From contig CM050654.1 of assembly GCA_027574665.1 (NCBI GenBank), forward strand, positions 37,901,722 to 37,965,721: a stretch of DNA of 64,000 nucleotides. The letters run 5' to 3'. Shown one piece after another: positions 1 to 14,100 of the stretch (position 1 is the stretch's first letter; each line of letters begins with the position of its first letter). Source of the stretch: Rhynochetos jubatus. Its lineage: Eukaryota > Chordata > Aves > Eurypygiformes > Rhynochetidae. The position numbers and the translations under genes are program-made. Under the pieces are notes generated by a model. That model ran no database searches and was not told the DNA's origin. It saw only the letters and a list, made by a program, of their open reading frames with translations.

Positions 1-3000
1 GCGTCGAGTTGCTCTTTTGCTACTGCTGCTCCGCAATTCAGGCAGCCTGATGAACTCGGATCTGCATTGTCAAACATCAAGAAGGCAGCGCAGGAAGGTC
101 ACGGAGTCTATGTAGCATTAGGCACATCAGTAAAGTCAGAAGAAGTAAGATTGTTTAGAAAATAGTGAATATGCAAATTCCCTGCCTTTTTCATGAGCAG
201 AATATCTCTGTAGCAAGGAAAGAGCTGCTCCACCCGGGTAGCTGCAGCTGCAGTGTATTACAGGTTCCCACAGCCACTGCAATGTAACAGGAGGATGGAT
301 GACTTGAAGAAGCTTGCAGAGCAAAGCATCACAGCTTTCCATGAGCACCCTGAGATACGGCACAGATACACGTCCCCATCCACACGACTTGTGCAGCTTC
401 CAACTCAGCATAAAGGCATGCAGTTTAAAATACGACAATCATAACTTCACATTTCCAGACGGTACCATTTGTTACAGGATGGTTTTCTGCTGTGCATTTT
501 ATCTTCTACGTATGAAAAATTTATAGTCACTCTTGAAAATGTTTCTGAAAAATTTGAGGAACTCACTAGAAACTTTCCGTATAAAACAGCTCACGCAAGA
601 ACCTTCTTCTTAGAGACACTAACACATTGGGGCTGAGCATCAGAAAAGCAGGACCCCCAGAAACAGCAAGTGACTGACTTGACTCCAGCAACATGCACAA
701 AGTAGATTAACCAAAATAGACATGATCATAGGGGAAAGGCCCTATTGAACCCAATATTCCTGTTTCCACTGGAAGAGTAAGACAGGAGGCACAACAGTCC
801 AAGTTTTGCTGTGTCAGGCAGGTCAGCAGACTAACATAATGGACTAATAACCAAATTAGGATTCAAAACTGAATTAAAAAAACCCAGAAATGTATTAAGT
901 TTGTATTTAAGATACTGATGTCTTGGCGACTTTTGGCAGTCTCTACACCTTTGGTTGTATTTTCCACAATTAAATGGACATGTGCTGTGTACACTGATAA
1001 GCAAGTATTTCTTAGCTACATTTACCATTTAATTCCATATTTAACTGATTTAATAAGCTCAGATGAAATTCTTTAATTTCATTCTTCAAAGATGGGGGCA
1101 GCACATATAAAACGTGGATATTGATAAAAAGCTGTGTAAAAGCAACTGAAAACTGGAAAATAAGTAAATAGTAGAACACCAAAAAACCCAAATTGAGACC
1201 TGGTAAGATGACAATTACAGCTGAATAATAAAAAGCTAATGTATTTTCCTGATCTCCCATCTCTGACAAGAATGCCTGTATCCCTAGATGAAATCTTTTT
1301 TTTTTTTTCTTTAATGAAATGACATTCAAAAAGCCCTTCAAGAACAACTGGTAGCAGCTGCAATATTCTTCTTTAGATTTTTAAAAAGAGAGAAGATGAC
1401 CTGATTGAAAAATGCTGGTCAGCAACAATAGCTTTGTCCCATCTTTTTTTTTTCCATGGGAGAGAAGTGCTCCCTGACTGAGAAAAGAGTGGGCAGAAAG
1501 CATGTTCTCCTAATCACTCTCGGGTAACAGGCCCCAGCTGAGATCTACCAGGCAACAAGCTTTCTATTTTCTTTGAAAGAAAGGGAGATAGACCTCATTT
1601 AGAGAATTTAGAAGTTGGATGCTTCGTGAATAGAAAAGGCTGCAAAATTGGCGGACTAATGCTGCCGAAGCTCTTCATAGCCACATAGGTTTTATTGTGC
1701 AAAAGAAGGGGAACTCGGTACCTCTTCTGCGGGAAACAAACACGTGCGGATATCCACGGGCTCTTCTCAACCCGGCCAGCATTCCTAATTCGACAGCGAG
1801 CATTAATCAACCTGTATTTTGATCTGTTTAAAGCGGTTTGTAATGAACCATCGAAGTATTTCAGAACAGATGAGAGACAGTTCAATCCTTACTTTAAATA
1901 ATAAAAAGGTAAAAAGGGGGGGGGGAAGCCAATGGCATAATTTGGGCTAGTTGCCCTTGACCCTGGCAAGTAATGACACAGAACCCAGAGCCTGCAGTTA
2001 ATTTGGATTTCATAATTTAATGAATGGAGCCTGTCAGTCAAAGAGGAAATGTGTTAATAAAATCAAATCAGGTACAAGGGGGGATTAGAATTCCTTTCTC
2101 TGCATGGGACTACAGTGGCCAAAGGCTATCATTCGGAATATTAAAACTAAAAGATGCTGATAAAACAGCTTAGCATGTTTAGTAGCTGGTGCACAAACAC
2201 AATAATCATTTCCACACTGAGCACAGAATCAATACAGCGAATTACTTCCAAATGCCTAACAGAGTGTTTTCAATGTCACCACGGAAAGTTCTGTCTCAAG
2301 CCTCAGAGCCTTTATCTCTTGCCAATACGTCTCCCACTCACTTCCCTCTGTGACACTTTTTTCTAGCTCTGAACAGCTTCTGCCTTGTCTTTTGACATCC
2401 TGCTCTTCAGCTTCACAACTGTTCCTCACGCTCTCTGAACACTAGCGGGACCAGCACTTATTTGTCTCTTTCCATCAAAAATACAAAGAAAAAAAAAAGT
2501 TGTGTTTTTGGGTTTTTCCCCCAGAAGATTTTCTAATACTAATTAGTTACCCGACTTTTTTTATTTTCTCCACCTCCAATGTAATAAAAATAAATCTGTT
2601 GCCAGTTTCTATCTCCCCTCTCTCCAGTTTTGTAATTCAGTAATTCTTTCATAATTTTGTCTTCCAGTAAATAATTTTACTTTTCTTCTAATCTTTTAAC
2701 CTTCAGTGCTTTGTAGGTACTAACATAACTCCCAGGTCCTTTCCTTAATCTGACTTTCTATGAGTCTTTTATTGTCAAATATTTTGGCTACCATATCTTC
2801 CGATTTTTTAAAGAATTTATGGGGATTTCATAAAAACTAATTCATCATATTTCTTTTTTTTATATATACTGAATATGCTGCACTGGAAAAATCTACAAGT
2901 CAGTGTTCTGTGCATCCCAAAGCAAACAGTACCAAAACCCAACATGTCAAACAAATAACAACTGTAATAATTACAGAATTTATCTACTTTTAGTTTTGAT

Positions 3001-6000
3001 TTGAGCAAAACTACAGGAGAATTAATGTGGTAAAGAATTCCACAAGTGTTATATGAACCAAATCCACAGGAGTAAGACCAAGAAATAACGAACTGAGGTA
3101 TTAAAACAGAATGAGAGACTGGAAAACACCACTGAATATCTATGAAAGGCAAAGCAAGGAGAGATAACAAACAGGATCACTGAATTCCCAGCCTTACTGA
3201 TGGAGTCCTGCAATTCAGTGATGGTCACTGTTTCATCTACTGGATAGTCGATACCACTTCATGGATATTTCTACTTGATTACAGAAATTCTACCTACAAC
3301 ATATTTCTTATTGATAAAAGCAATGTTTTCTATTAAAATGGGATTATTAGATTGAATCCCCAAGTCTTAGGTGTATAAAAAAGGAGTTATGGTATGGTAC
3401 CTGGGCATGGATAAGGTCCAGACATCTGTTCCTTATATTCAACACTTTGACAGCAGAACTACAATGATCCACACTTCATCCTTAAAGAAAATATCCCAAA
3501 CTCCTCACCTCTTCCATGCTACTCTTCAATACTTAATTGCCAACTCTAAACTATTTTCAACGACTTATTCCTTAATTACAGGGAAGAATTAAAAATAAAA
3601 TTAAATTAGACTATCAGGTTGTGAGATTTAAATTTTTTTTTTTTAAATCAGATATAATCGCTAGTAAAATAAAAGATGGCTATCATTATTGCACTTATTT
3701 GTTAACGCTCTCTGGGGAGTCAATCAAATGCCTGAGCACCACTCAGATGCTCAGAGCAAAGCCAGCTGGTAGAGAGCGACAGCACCTCACCCCATCAGAG
3801 CTGTTTCACCTCTGTGTATCTCCCCATGGCCATGTATTCAAAACCTGCCCCGTTGAAATTAAAATCACTCCTCACACACGTTACAATCTGTGCATGTATG
3901 CTGGTCCATGTGTTCACCATCTTGCACATTTTTTACTCTTCCAATTTTTTTCTTTAGATTGTCCTTTGCTTGCTTGAACATCACTTACAGAAATATATCT
4001 AATATCACATTATAACAGCTCTCCAATAGCACAGAATTCTAATTATGATTAAAGATACAATAGTGGTCCTGGCACAGGACTCAAAATTAAGACAGAGACT
4101 GTTCTCCAGGGAGATATAGTACACGATTCGAGTTCTAGTGTGAAAACTACTGTTTCAGCGACTCTTCAGCCACTTACTGTGCAAATCTATGGTTAAATCG
4201 CTATTTATTATTGGCATAAATCTAGTTTCTTACAGCTCTGTACAAATGAGTTTTAAAATCAGAAGTATACAAGGTACGATTTCACAGCCAGAGGCTTCCC
4301 TCTCTCAGGAAGTTTGCAGACTCCCTAGCTTTTAACACCAGAGATTTTGAAGGTTCTGGATTGTAAACTGTCTCCTAAAACAAGGCAGACAAGTCATGTA
4401 CATTCCAAACCATCTGTAACTTCAATATTCACGATGAGATTAAGATGCAATATGGTTTTTTGTTCTCTATCAGAACAGCCTACCCTAAATGGCTGGAATG
4501 GAAAAACGGCATCCACCATCCAGCTGCGGGTGTCAGTTGGAATACCGCTACAGCCCTAAATAAATGAGAAGTTGGATAAGCGATAGAAAATGCACGGAAT
4601 TAAGAGGTTGAGGTAGAGATGGATTAGAACTGGGAGGAAAAGAGAGTTAGAGGATAGAAAGGACAACTTGAATAGTCAGAAAAAAAGGCAGCTGGCAAAG
4701 GATGCATTTTATATATACATGCAGTGGTTGTGTACCCTATGGTGTACTGGTACTGGCCCGAATGCCTCCTGATGACACGAGCATATCACAAGAATCCGTA
4801 CAGGAACCTTCCTTCTCAGGATTTTCAGGTTTGGGACAGTCAAAATGCTCTGTATGACAGCTGCGTTCCTCTGGGACCTGTGCAAAAGGAAAACCTCAAG
4901 AGAACGGCAATTTGGCACGGAAAGGAGGTGGTGCTGAGCCCACCTGCAAAGCCACAGAAGTTGCATAATGCGAATTCAACTAAAAACCTCAGTTCCTACA
5001 GAGTGGCTCTTTTCTGCACCTTGGTGATGTTTGTCACTCATCATGACAAGAACTGTTATGCTCCTCGTTGCAAGCTGTTACTGTTTTTTCCCTGTGTATT
5101 TCAGGCATGCTGAATGCCAAGCCTTTCACTGCCTAGCTCCTGTTCTAAGGATCTTATCCTAAACTTCACGGGTTTTGTACCCATTTCATTGTTTCTTCAT
5201 TTATGCATTTGGCTCTAGCCTAGACTCATGCCCTGTTTTTCTAACAACTTGCTTGGGTTTGATTAGGTGCCTTTTATGCAGAGCAAAATTTCTCTAAATA
5301 TGAACATTCATATTTCCCACTTGATACATGAAAACCTGGAACAAACAGAAGTACCTGTTGTACCCAGGAAGCAGCAGGTGGCCTTGGTCACATCTATTAT
5401 TTCTAAGTTGTTCAAAATGTATGTTTTGACACAGAAAAGAGGAAAAACCGTTTCTTTCAAATCACATTTTGAAACACTATAGAAGCTTAGAGGAGAATAA
5501 AACTAGGAAACGTATTTCCAGATTATTTAACTCTGTTTCTACAGTTTGAAGGATTTGGAAATTAGTTTGTAGGGTTTAAGATCAGTAAGTCGAAATGATG
5601 TCTGCTGCAGAGTTGGTACCATCGTGCCCACACAGCAGTTCCAACCGGCAGTGCTCGTGAGAGTGGACCAGGATGTGCTGTCGGCCCGTCCACGGGAATC
5701 ATACACAAGGTTTTGCAGGGGGCACGCTCAGAGTCTTGTCCGGAGCAAAAGGGACCACACCACATAAGAACAAAGAATTCATTCTTCGTCCAGTTCTTGT
5801 TTATAGAACAAAAGCCCACCAAATCACATAATTAACACAGAGAAGCCTCTCTAATTTTAGGGTACTTCACGGCTGAGCCAGGCCAGGCAGTATTTGCTTG
5901 GCCACCACGCAATTGCCAAAAGGAGGTAGAACCAGCTCAAGGCAGAGAAGCCAAGATGGGTGCTGAGACCCAGCTCTTACCAGGAAAAGCCGCTACCTAT

Positions 6001-8061
6001 GCAGGGTGCTCTTTGTCAGTGGATTCCAAGCCAAGAAGAGTAAATCTGTAAATACTATTAATGATAATTTAATTTTTTATGTGATAGTTGATTTTGATAG
6101 CTTTATTGTGCAGCCCTGTGTTCAGTCGGGATTCGAGCCTAAGAAAACCCACGGAAACGTTCCTTAAAACACTACTACATCATTTTACAACTATTTCACT
6201 ATAAACCAGTTTGTTTATATTTTTCCTTGGTAGTTTCAGTAGGATAACTAACTTTTAATAAGACAACTGTCCCTCGTGATGAGATGGTATTTTGGCTTGA
6301 GATTCAATAATGAACAAACAGGGAGCTACACTGGTCACACAGTGTAAGGTCCTCATATGCAGTTCACTGTCATGGCTAGTGTAGGAACCTCGCTAGCACA
6401 AAATATACTTTCCTAGAAAGGAATAGTATAATTCATTATCTGCATTTCTATAAATTTTAGTTTATACTAGGTCACCAATGAACACTTTCAGAAGTTAATT
6501 CTGTAGAGCAAATACTTTAAAATGAGTAACCTGTGCTACCCTGTGGCCACATATAAATATAACCTTATTATAGGAATTACTATTTTTTGCCAGTAACTCA
6601 GGGCAGAATTCCCTATAACTGTAATTTATCTGTTTTCCTGGCAATGCATGAATAGCCCGATTTCTCCTACTGGCTCACACTGAAAAAAATCGTAGAGATG
6701 TGCCTCTATTAAAAAAAGCAGCAGGTATTTTTTCTTGACTGTATTGAATGCAGGCAGGGGGCAGATTTAACATGTAATCAGATTCCAGTTTTGCAGACTT
6801 GGATTTCAGAAAAAAAACTCTTTTTATGTTGATACTCTCTGATGATGCATATGGGATCTACCAAAACCTGAAGGATGAAAACGTTGATTAAGAAAGGAGA
6901 TGTTAATTAAATAAACATATTCTAGTGCTCCAGTGATAAAGAAAATAACTTGCAGACAGTTTGTGGATCACGCTTGAATACATGCTACACAGAATAGAGC
7001 TACACTTAAAACTGCCCTTCTGCTTGGCTAGGCGTCTGACACTAACTTAATTAGTAGCTTACATCCAGTGAGAAAACATACTTCCTTATTCTCGTCTTAC
7101 TTTCATTTTTTGAAATGTTACTTACATTAAAAGTTCCTTTCAAGTTTGGTGTTTGGACCCCAGAAACTGAGACCAAGCCCCGAGTGGTCAGGACTAAAGA
7201 TGAAGGGGTAAAACAGGAAGAAACACAACCAGGAGGAAACAGTAGAAAAAGAGACAAGGTGTATATTTTCCCTCTCTTCTTCTTTCTTCTCATTCACAGA
7301 AAAAGTCATTGGGATGTAACAAGAAATGTGTACTCATTACTTCTGAGTAATGAGACTATCTAAAGTTGGAGCAAATGTACTGCATTTCAATTTCATTTCC
7401 TTGCACTGAACGAATACTGTCTGATGACATCCTTTAGCAAGGTCTTCTCTCATATTAAAAACCCCAAAGACCAACAAACCAACTTTGCTAAAGATCACAT
7501 AAATGTATATATCATCCTGTTTTTTTTTTCTTTGGACCATAGTAAGCAGTGGATAGTGAAACCAACTCAGCAAGTTGCACTTTCCAACTGCTAAAATTCC
7601 TGTTCATATTTTACAATCTAAAGGAAAAGTGGGGGTTTGGTCAGTTTTTAATACACTATGAAGGGTTACTTTATTTTCAAAGGAAAATGTTGGAAGGCTT
7701 ATCAGAATTATAATATAGGGAGCAATCCTGAACTAAGAGAGGGATGCCCAGATGATATGACATAAATACTTCAGCTCTAATTTCTCAGATACACTGACAA
7801 ACTACTCTGTGAGCTGATCATAGTAATTGTTAAAAGGGTTTTATAAATGACGGAGTGTTCAGTAGCACTGTGCTCACAATATAAGTCAAAAATTCTCCAC
7901 CCTTAAATGAAAACCTAGAAATTAGTTTATGCTTAAAAGCAATTAGAAGGGAGAACTACAGGATCACACCCTACTTGTTCAAAACTAGCCATTACCACTT
8001 TGAGTGTTTCAGTGAATATATATTTACCTCTGTCCTGGGTCTACTAGATTAGTGGATGAAA
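1..8061. other. LRP1B: LRP1B downstream intron, far part: no gene recognised
   Basis: AT-rich unique sequence, transcribed (minus strand) as the intron after the exon at 61049-61186. It holds T13 at 1296-1308 and G10 at 1916-1925. The longest open frame is 4724-5113 (plus, 129 codons). It has no domain, signal peptide or membrane pattern I recognise, no intact neighbours and stop-rich surroundings, so I treat it as chance. The slightly GC-richer stretch at 5590-6000 has no recognisable repeat. Confidence 0.6.
1916..1925 (+). repeat. Poly-G tract (G10)
   Basis: Ten G following an A5 run; a simple homopolymer. Confidence 0.85.
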
Positions 8062-8109
8062 AAAATGAATATTTGATCAATTTCATTTTTTTAATTGAAT
8101 ATTCATTTT
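8062..8109. repeat. Imperfect AT-rich hairpin (17-bp stem)
   Basis: Seen: left arm AAAATGAATATT (8062-8073), a 4-base bulge TGAT (8074-8077), CAATT (8078-8082), a 10-base loop, then AATTG (8093-8097) and AATATTCATTTT (8098-8109). All 17 arm bases pair. The outer bases do not continue the pairing. Function unknown; it could be a miniature-transposon relic, a slipped structure or chance in AT-rich DNA. Confidence 0.75.
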
Positions 8110-11100
8110 GCATTTTGTCCAACTCTTCAGCAGATACACTAAAACAAAATTCATACTGGAGTTCTACCGAGTGTGCCTAATTGATAATACCAGCTAATTA
8201 AATTTACAACTTCTATGCATACTAATTCTCCATTTTTATTTTGGCCCCTTAAAAGCCCATCAAGCTTCAACTAATAAAGAATGCAAGCATTAATGTAGAG
8301 CCATCTCTGTTGCTCAGTATAAATCTGGAGTTTCAAAGCACAGGACCTACTACTTCTAATAAAAAGACACCTTTTGAACTCACTTGGAATATGAAAGAAA
8401 ACCTCAAAAAAGCCAGACTCTTCTGAACCGATAAAGATCAAAGTTGTGGTTTACTCAGGAAAGATAGCTATTTGAAATTTTTTAGATCAATATACATATC
8501 ATCATTAATTAAAAGCCTTCAGGTCTGTTTTAATGTACAATATCAACGTACAGTTTCCATCCCCTACATAATTCACAAGGAAATATAATGCACAGTTTTT
8601 ACTAGCAGTTAATGACGGATGCTCTTTGGATTCATCTAACTAAGAGCAAAACATTTTGTGATTTTGCTCTCCAAAGGCTATTCCTATGAGATTTTTACTC
8701 TACCTCTGCAGATCATGCGATTTGGAAAATCCTCTCAATCTGTGGATTTGTCCTCAGAATGCATGCACAGGTGTTAGAATTCTGTTTTCCCTTATTGATA
8801 TGAGGGTCCTTATGCACACATGAATTCAGCGAAGAGGCCATATCTGTATTGCTACCACTGCCACAGTCACTCTCATTTTTCTGCCGCTTTCATAGCTCTG
8901 GTTGCATCAGTTTCTATTGGGTAAAAATATAACATTTACTCTTTCAAAATCTCAGCTTACTTGATACCAGCATCATCTCAGACCATCTTAAAGAAAAGTA
9001 AAATAACAAGAACCAGAAAGAGACACGGAACTCTGGGGTTCAGAGCAGCAGCAGGTCTCCCACCGGTGCTGTACATATGCCCAACCACTAGCATATTCCA
9101 AATCCAGGATTACATTACTCACATGAGAGACTGACACATTTGACAGCAGCTGAGGGAAAAAAACCCCGAGTTGTACGGTGAGTGGGAGATTGAATTTTCC
9201 TTAGAATATTCTGTTCTTTGAATTAACTTCATATTTCAAAAGAGACAGATTATCTGTGTGATTTGAAAACCCAAAAAAATAAAATTATAACTATTACAGC
9301 ACCATGAAGCAAAGAGATTTTTTCAAAACAGACTTAGACCATTTCTCTCAATAAACTGCTTTATCTGAAGTCAGGGAAAACCGGGTTTGACAACCAATAA
9401 TAAAACTTGGGTGTTTCAGAATGTTGTGCTAATACGACTTGAATCTGATGGACGAATTTTGCTGACCTCAGTGTAAACCTTTTACGTTACGGAGATGTCA
9501 TAAAGAGCACTCAGTACGAGTAAATGTGCCTGTTGACGAAAGGAACTAATGTGGATACACTGGAATTTATCAGTACATCATTGTTTTGTTAGATTACGCT
9601 TTTATTTTTGAAACCGTGATAGAATTCAGGTCACTGATAATAACCACCATTCCTTCCTGAAGGATTTTTTTAATGCAACCCCAGTGATCTCCTGTTGCTA
9701 TCTATTATACACTCCAGATGTGTGCCACTAAGCTGAAATTCACAGCCTTCAGGTGTAATTAGTAAGTGGAAAATTAAAATTAATAAACTGCACTTTTCCA
9801 TGTAACTATAGCTAATCCTAGGAAGGCTTTCATTATTGCTAAGAATCTCAAAGAATATAGCAAAATATATGACTGTTTGTCAAAACAGCTGTCAGCTACT
9901 GCTTACTTTAATGGAAAGAGTCATATCTACCCTGTGTCAGTCCCTGAATTAGACAGCGATAATAAGTGATGATAGCAATCCTTCTGAGGATTGCTGAAAT
10001 CCACTCCTTCACAAGTGACAACGATAAGGCAAATGGAGGAGGAGGATTTTCCCTCTGGATCAGAGGGAGCTGCTGCCAACTCCTCCGGGCCTTCCACAAA
10101 TCCTGCCTGACCCCAGGGATGACACCAGTGCAGAGCACGAGGCTTGATCTCGCTCATCAAAACCCATCGATCAGGTTCAGCGGTCTCATGTCTTAACACA
10201 CGACATCTTATGCAGGCTGTAGGTCCTTCAGCTGCCAAGAAGTTTAAGTCAGTTAATACAGATCTCCTCTCTGCCTGTCGTGGTTACAATCATCGATCGC
10301 ACTACCAGAGGCTAGCCAAGATCATGGTCATACTGTTATGGAGGAAGAAGTACAAAATGCTTCCAAAGGGATGAAAAAAATTCATAAAACCGGGCAGAGA
10401 AGAGTGATCCAGATGCAACATGACTCCTGAAGATGCTGATCTTCCCAAAACAGAGGGCTCACCCCCCCTAGTCTCTCCATCAGCCTTATTTCTTGTATTT
10501 TCCCCAAGCACGGACTCCTGGCTCCTTGCAGATGCTGGATCCTTGGCCAGATGGACCTTTGCAGAGAATTCTTTTGGGGTGAGACTTACACGAAAAAGTT
10601 TCTCCCTTTGCCTTGTAAGCCCCCTTACATTTACCTTTCTCAGTTAGAGTACATAAAGCTATTGAATTAGCCAGTAAAGGCCAAGTATTAAAGCTATTAT
10701 TTCTGCACTTCTGAAGTTACACTTGAGAATAGAAGGCTTGGAAGAAGTTCTGCTTGATTCTTAGGGGAGAAAAGGCTTATTTATAAAAAAGTAACAGATG
10801 TAGCTAGATGAAAAGAAGCCAACCATACCAGCTTTAAAAAAGGAGTAATACTTCATTCAGTAAAAATGGAGACTTGCAGTATGTGAACATGGTATAATTC
10901 TTCTGAAATTCTCAACATAAGAAATCTGTTTATTCATACATAAATAGAATTATTTGGGGAAAAAAATTCCTCTAAACACTGAATCATTTGCAAATAATTT
11001 TTCAGAGAATCACGGACATCGAAGGTTTCTCTAGTTGTATCAATATTTATGTCTCTCATCCTTCTATTGTAATTCTTGTATTCATTAAATGAGATTCAGA

Positions 11101-14100
11101 TGTCACAATTTCTATTTGAAAATGGTTGTTCTGCACCAAATAGTTTACAGTAGTAGGCCAAGTTAGCATACGCAATTCCCTAATGTGCCCTTACCATGTA
11201 CGTACCAGAAGGATTTAGGCTGAATTTGAACCATGGGGAAGACAACAGAATGACACATGAATGACAAACGGTTGCCACTCCTGCTCTCTGGGCAGGTTTA
11301 CAGCCTGATCTGAAATTACAGTTCTTTCTGCACAGGGCTGTACAACCAGCATTGCGTGGCTTATAAACCTTAACGAAGGAGGTATATTTTAATTCTTTCA
11401 TCTAAAAGCAATTCTCCTGGGTGCCTTATAAAGACCAAGATAACTTACATTTGTGTGACAGAGAACCAGAGAGAAAGTACAGTATTTTACTGATGATTTG
11501 AAAAAGTCATCAGCAAGCTGCAATTCGTATTCCAACAAACATGCTGTTCCAAACTGCGTTGCCACTATTCCATAAAATACTACCTAGCCAAAATTATCCT
11601 AACTTCGGTTTCTTAAATTCTACCACAGATTCATACTATGTAAAGCTTAACGGGCCTAAAGTAACACTATTTTTGCTAGTAATCCGATGAATGGTATAGA
11701 TCTAATTCACAGCACTATCACTATAGTCTGGGCTGGTGGAAATTCACAGTGCTAAGGAGTAACAAACAATTCAATGATTACCATAGCTATGTTTTGCATT
11801 TGCAAACTGCTTTTTATGTTTATTTCCTTATAGGAATCACTAAGCTTGTTCTTAGAAAGACTGAATAATAGCCAAAAAGGACATAAACATATAAATAGCT
11901 GTGGGTTGCAATTAGTAGGAACAGCTCTGTCATTTGATTCTTAATAAACAAAGCATGTTGTGTAGCAAGAGAAAAGAAGTAACACAAAGTGCAGGACCAT
12001 GGAGTGGAGGAAAAAAAGCTTCTTGTATGCTTTATTCCAGGATGCTCAAGCACAGCAAATGCTACCTATGCTGTCTTCAGGTAAAGAGAAATCCATTTCC
12101 ATGCGTTTAAAACCAATGTGCCTTTCAGTAGGTTGTTGTTTGGTTGTTGGTTTTTTTTGTGGTACCACAAGAGGAAAGCACCAAGGATACCTGAAATGCA
12201 AACATCCTAGAACTTCACAAAGTAGTAAAGTCACCATCTCCCCAGGTTCCTGCTCAGCTTTGGTCCTGTGTGAGCACTAACGACAACACCCTTCGAAAGT
12301 AAAGAAACAACCCAACCATTGGCTGAAGCCACTACCACTCTGAGCCCCTCTGATCAAAAGGGTCCCAAGGATATCATTAGCACAAGGTTTACATTTTTGT
12401 GTACAACAATTACTCAGAATTTAATATGTTTCTTCTGCATATTTACAATTTAGAATTGTTCTGGGTGCCGGAGGCTGTTTTCTTCTAGTACAAACAAAAT
12501 AAAGAATACAGTACATACATCTACACCCAAGGGAATAATACCTTCAGTAGGGAACCCCATGCCCATCCATTTTCTGTAAGAGCTGAATGGAAATGACTAC
12601 TTAAAGTAATAGGTTTTAAAATGTTTTCTGAGATAAAGCAGCAGTACTCCAGCACAGGGGATTTTTTTCACTGTGATTCTGTTAGGAAACAGGTAGGCAG
12701 CAATATTTCAGTCTATAATTCCATTTACACATAGATCTGAATGTAGACTTGAGACTCCTTTGTATAATTCAGGGCTCTGGAATTGTCACATCCCGTGTCT
12801 CTCGCTAAAGCCTTGTATTACAGTTTGCAAATGCTAAACAGTTGTTAAGTTTCCCATCCCTGGGGAAAGTGCATGCATTGCAGATTTAGAGTGTTCTGTC
12901 TGCAGGCGAGAGCCAGCCAGAAGTTCTGCACATCAGCTTTTCTCTTGGCCAAGGAAAAAGTGACCTTGTTCCCTGTCCTTCTTAGCAGCTTTGAAAGACA
13001 TGGGAGAAACCGCATGAGAAGTAAGCAGCGACCGAGGAGAGGAGGTGGCAATAAAAAATTTGGTCTTTAATGCAAATACACTCGAAAGACTCTAAATATA
13101 TACGTGACCGTCTTTCTCTATGCTTTTTCCCTATGTTTTTTCACTCACCTTCCCTCTCCTGCCTTTCCCCTTAGGCAGGCTGTTACTGTCTCTCACCTCG
13201 CCATGGGACCAGGTGGCACTGACACATAGGAGAAAGCAGCCGCAGCACTGATAAAGGATGCGGGATAATTATGTGTGGTGCTTAAGAGGAGGAGCAGCCA
13301 AACAACTGGCATCCAGCTCCTCTGTGCCTGGTAGCAGGTGCAGCAAGTATCCGTGAAACTAAACTGCGCTGTGGGAATACAGTGGGCGGTTTAAAAATAA
13401 TCTGTCAATAGACAGAAAGTCTATGCAGACTTCGATTTGCTCATCTGCTCCAGTTGTGCTGTTCAGCCGAGCGGGCTCTCATCTGGTACTGAACTAATAT
13501 ATGTTCATGTACACATATACATACAGGTGGGTGTATATAGGAGTATGTATATACCTGGGACTGATCTCTACTGGATGTAAAGTCAGCTTTGCCTGCATCC
13601 ATGTGTTCAGGTCACCCTCCTGTCCCTGAGTCCCGCAGAGATGCTCTTGTCCTCTCTAATATCAGGGCAAATGTTGTGTGTCTCGTGATCTCCAGAATCA
13701 GAAGGCATGTATAAAAACATGCAAGAGAAATGCAGGGACATGACATCTTTTCACAGCAAAGCCATTGGACACTTATTTTTGTTCATGTATAATTCAGCGT
13801 GGGAATTCAACCTGAAAGGAACACATTGTACGTGTAGTTATGCACTCACTATAATGAAGAATTTCAGAATAATGTTAGAAAAAGAAGAGCATTCCTCTTC
13901 AAAACACAGCTACATTTTTCAAGTGTTTTTCTACTTGAACAGTCAGTTTACCATCTTTGAAGCTGTTGGCCTATTTCAACCAAACTGGGGGTTGAGAGTT
14001 TTGAAGGCATCAAATCCTGGCAAGATTTGTGAAAATTGATAGCTTGGCAGGTGAGAAACTTATTTCCCAGCCTCCGCTAACGGGGAAGCTGGGAAAAATA

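Noticed and set aside
4724-5113. 129-codon open frame, plus strand, as a possible gene
   Set aside because: No recognisable domain or start context, a stop-rich neighbourhood, antisense to LRP1B, and a length not surprising among all frames of 64 kb.
11004-11040. Possible worn CR1 octamer end (CAGAGAATCACGGACATCG)
   Set aside because: Only about 15 bases resemble a CR1 tail, and the following GGTTGGA-type sequence is missing.
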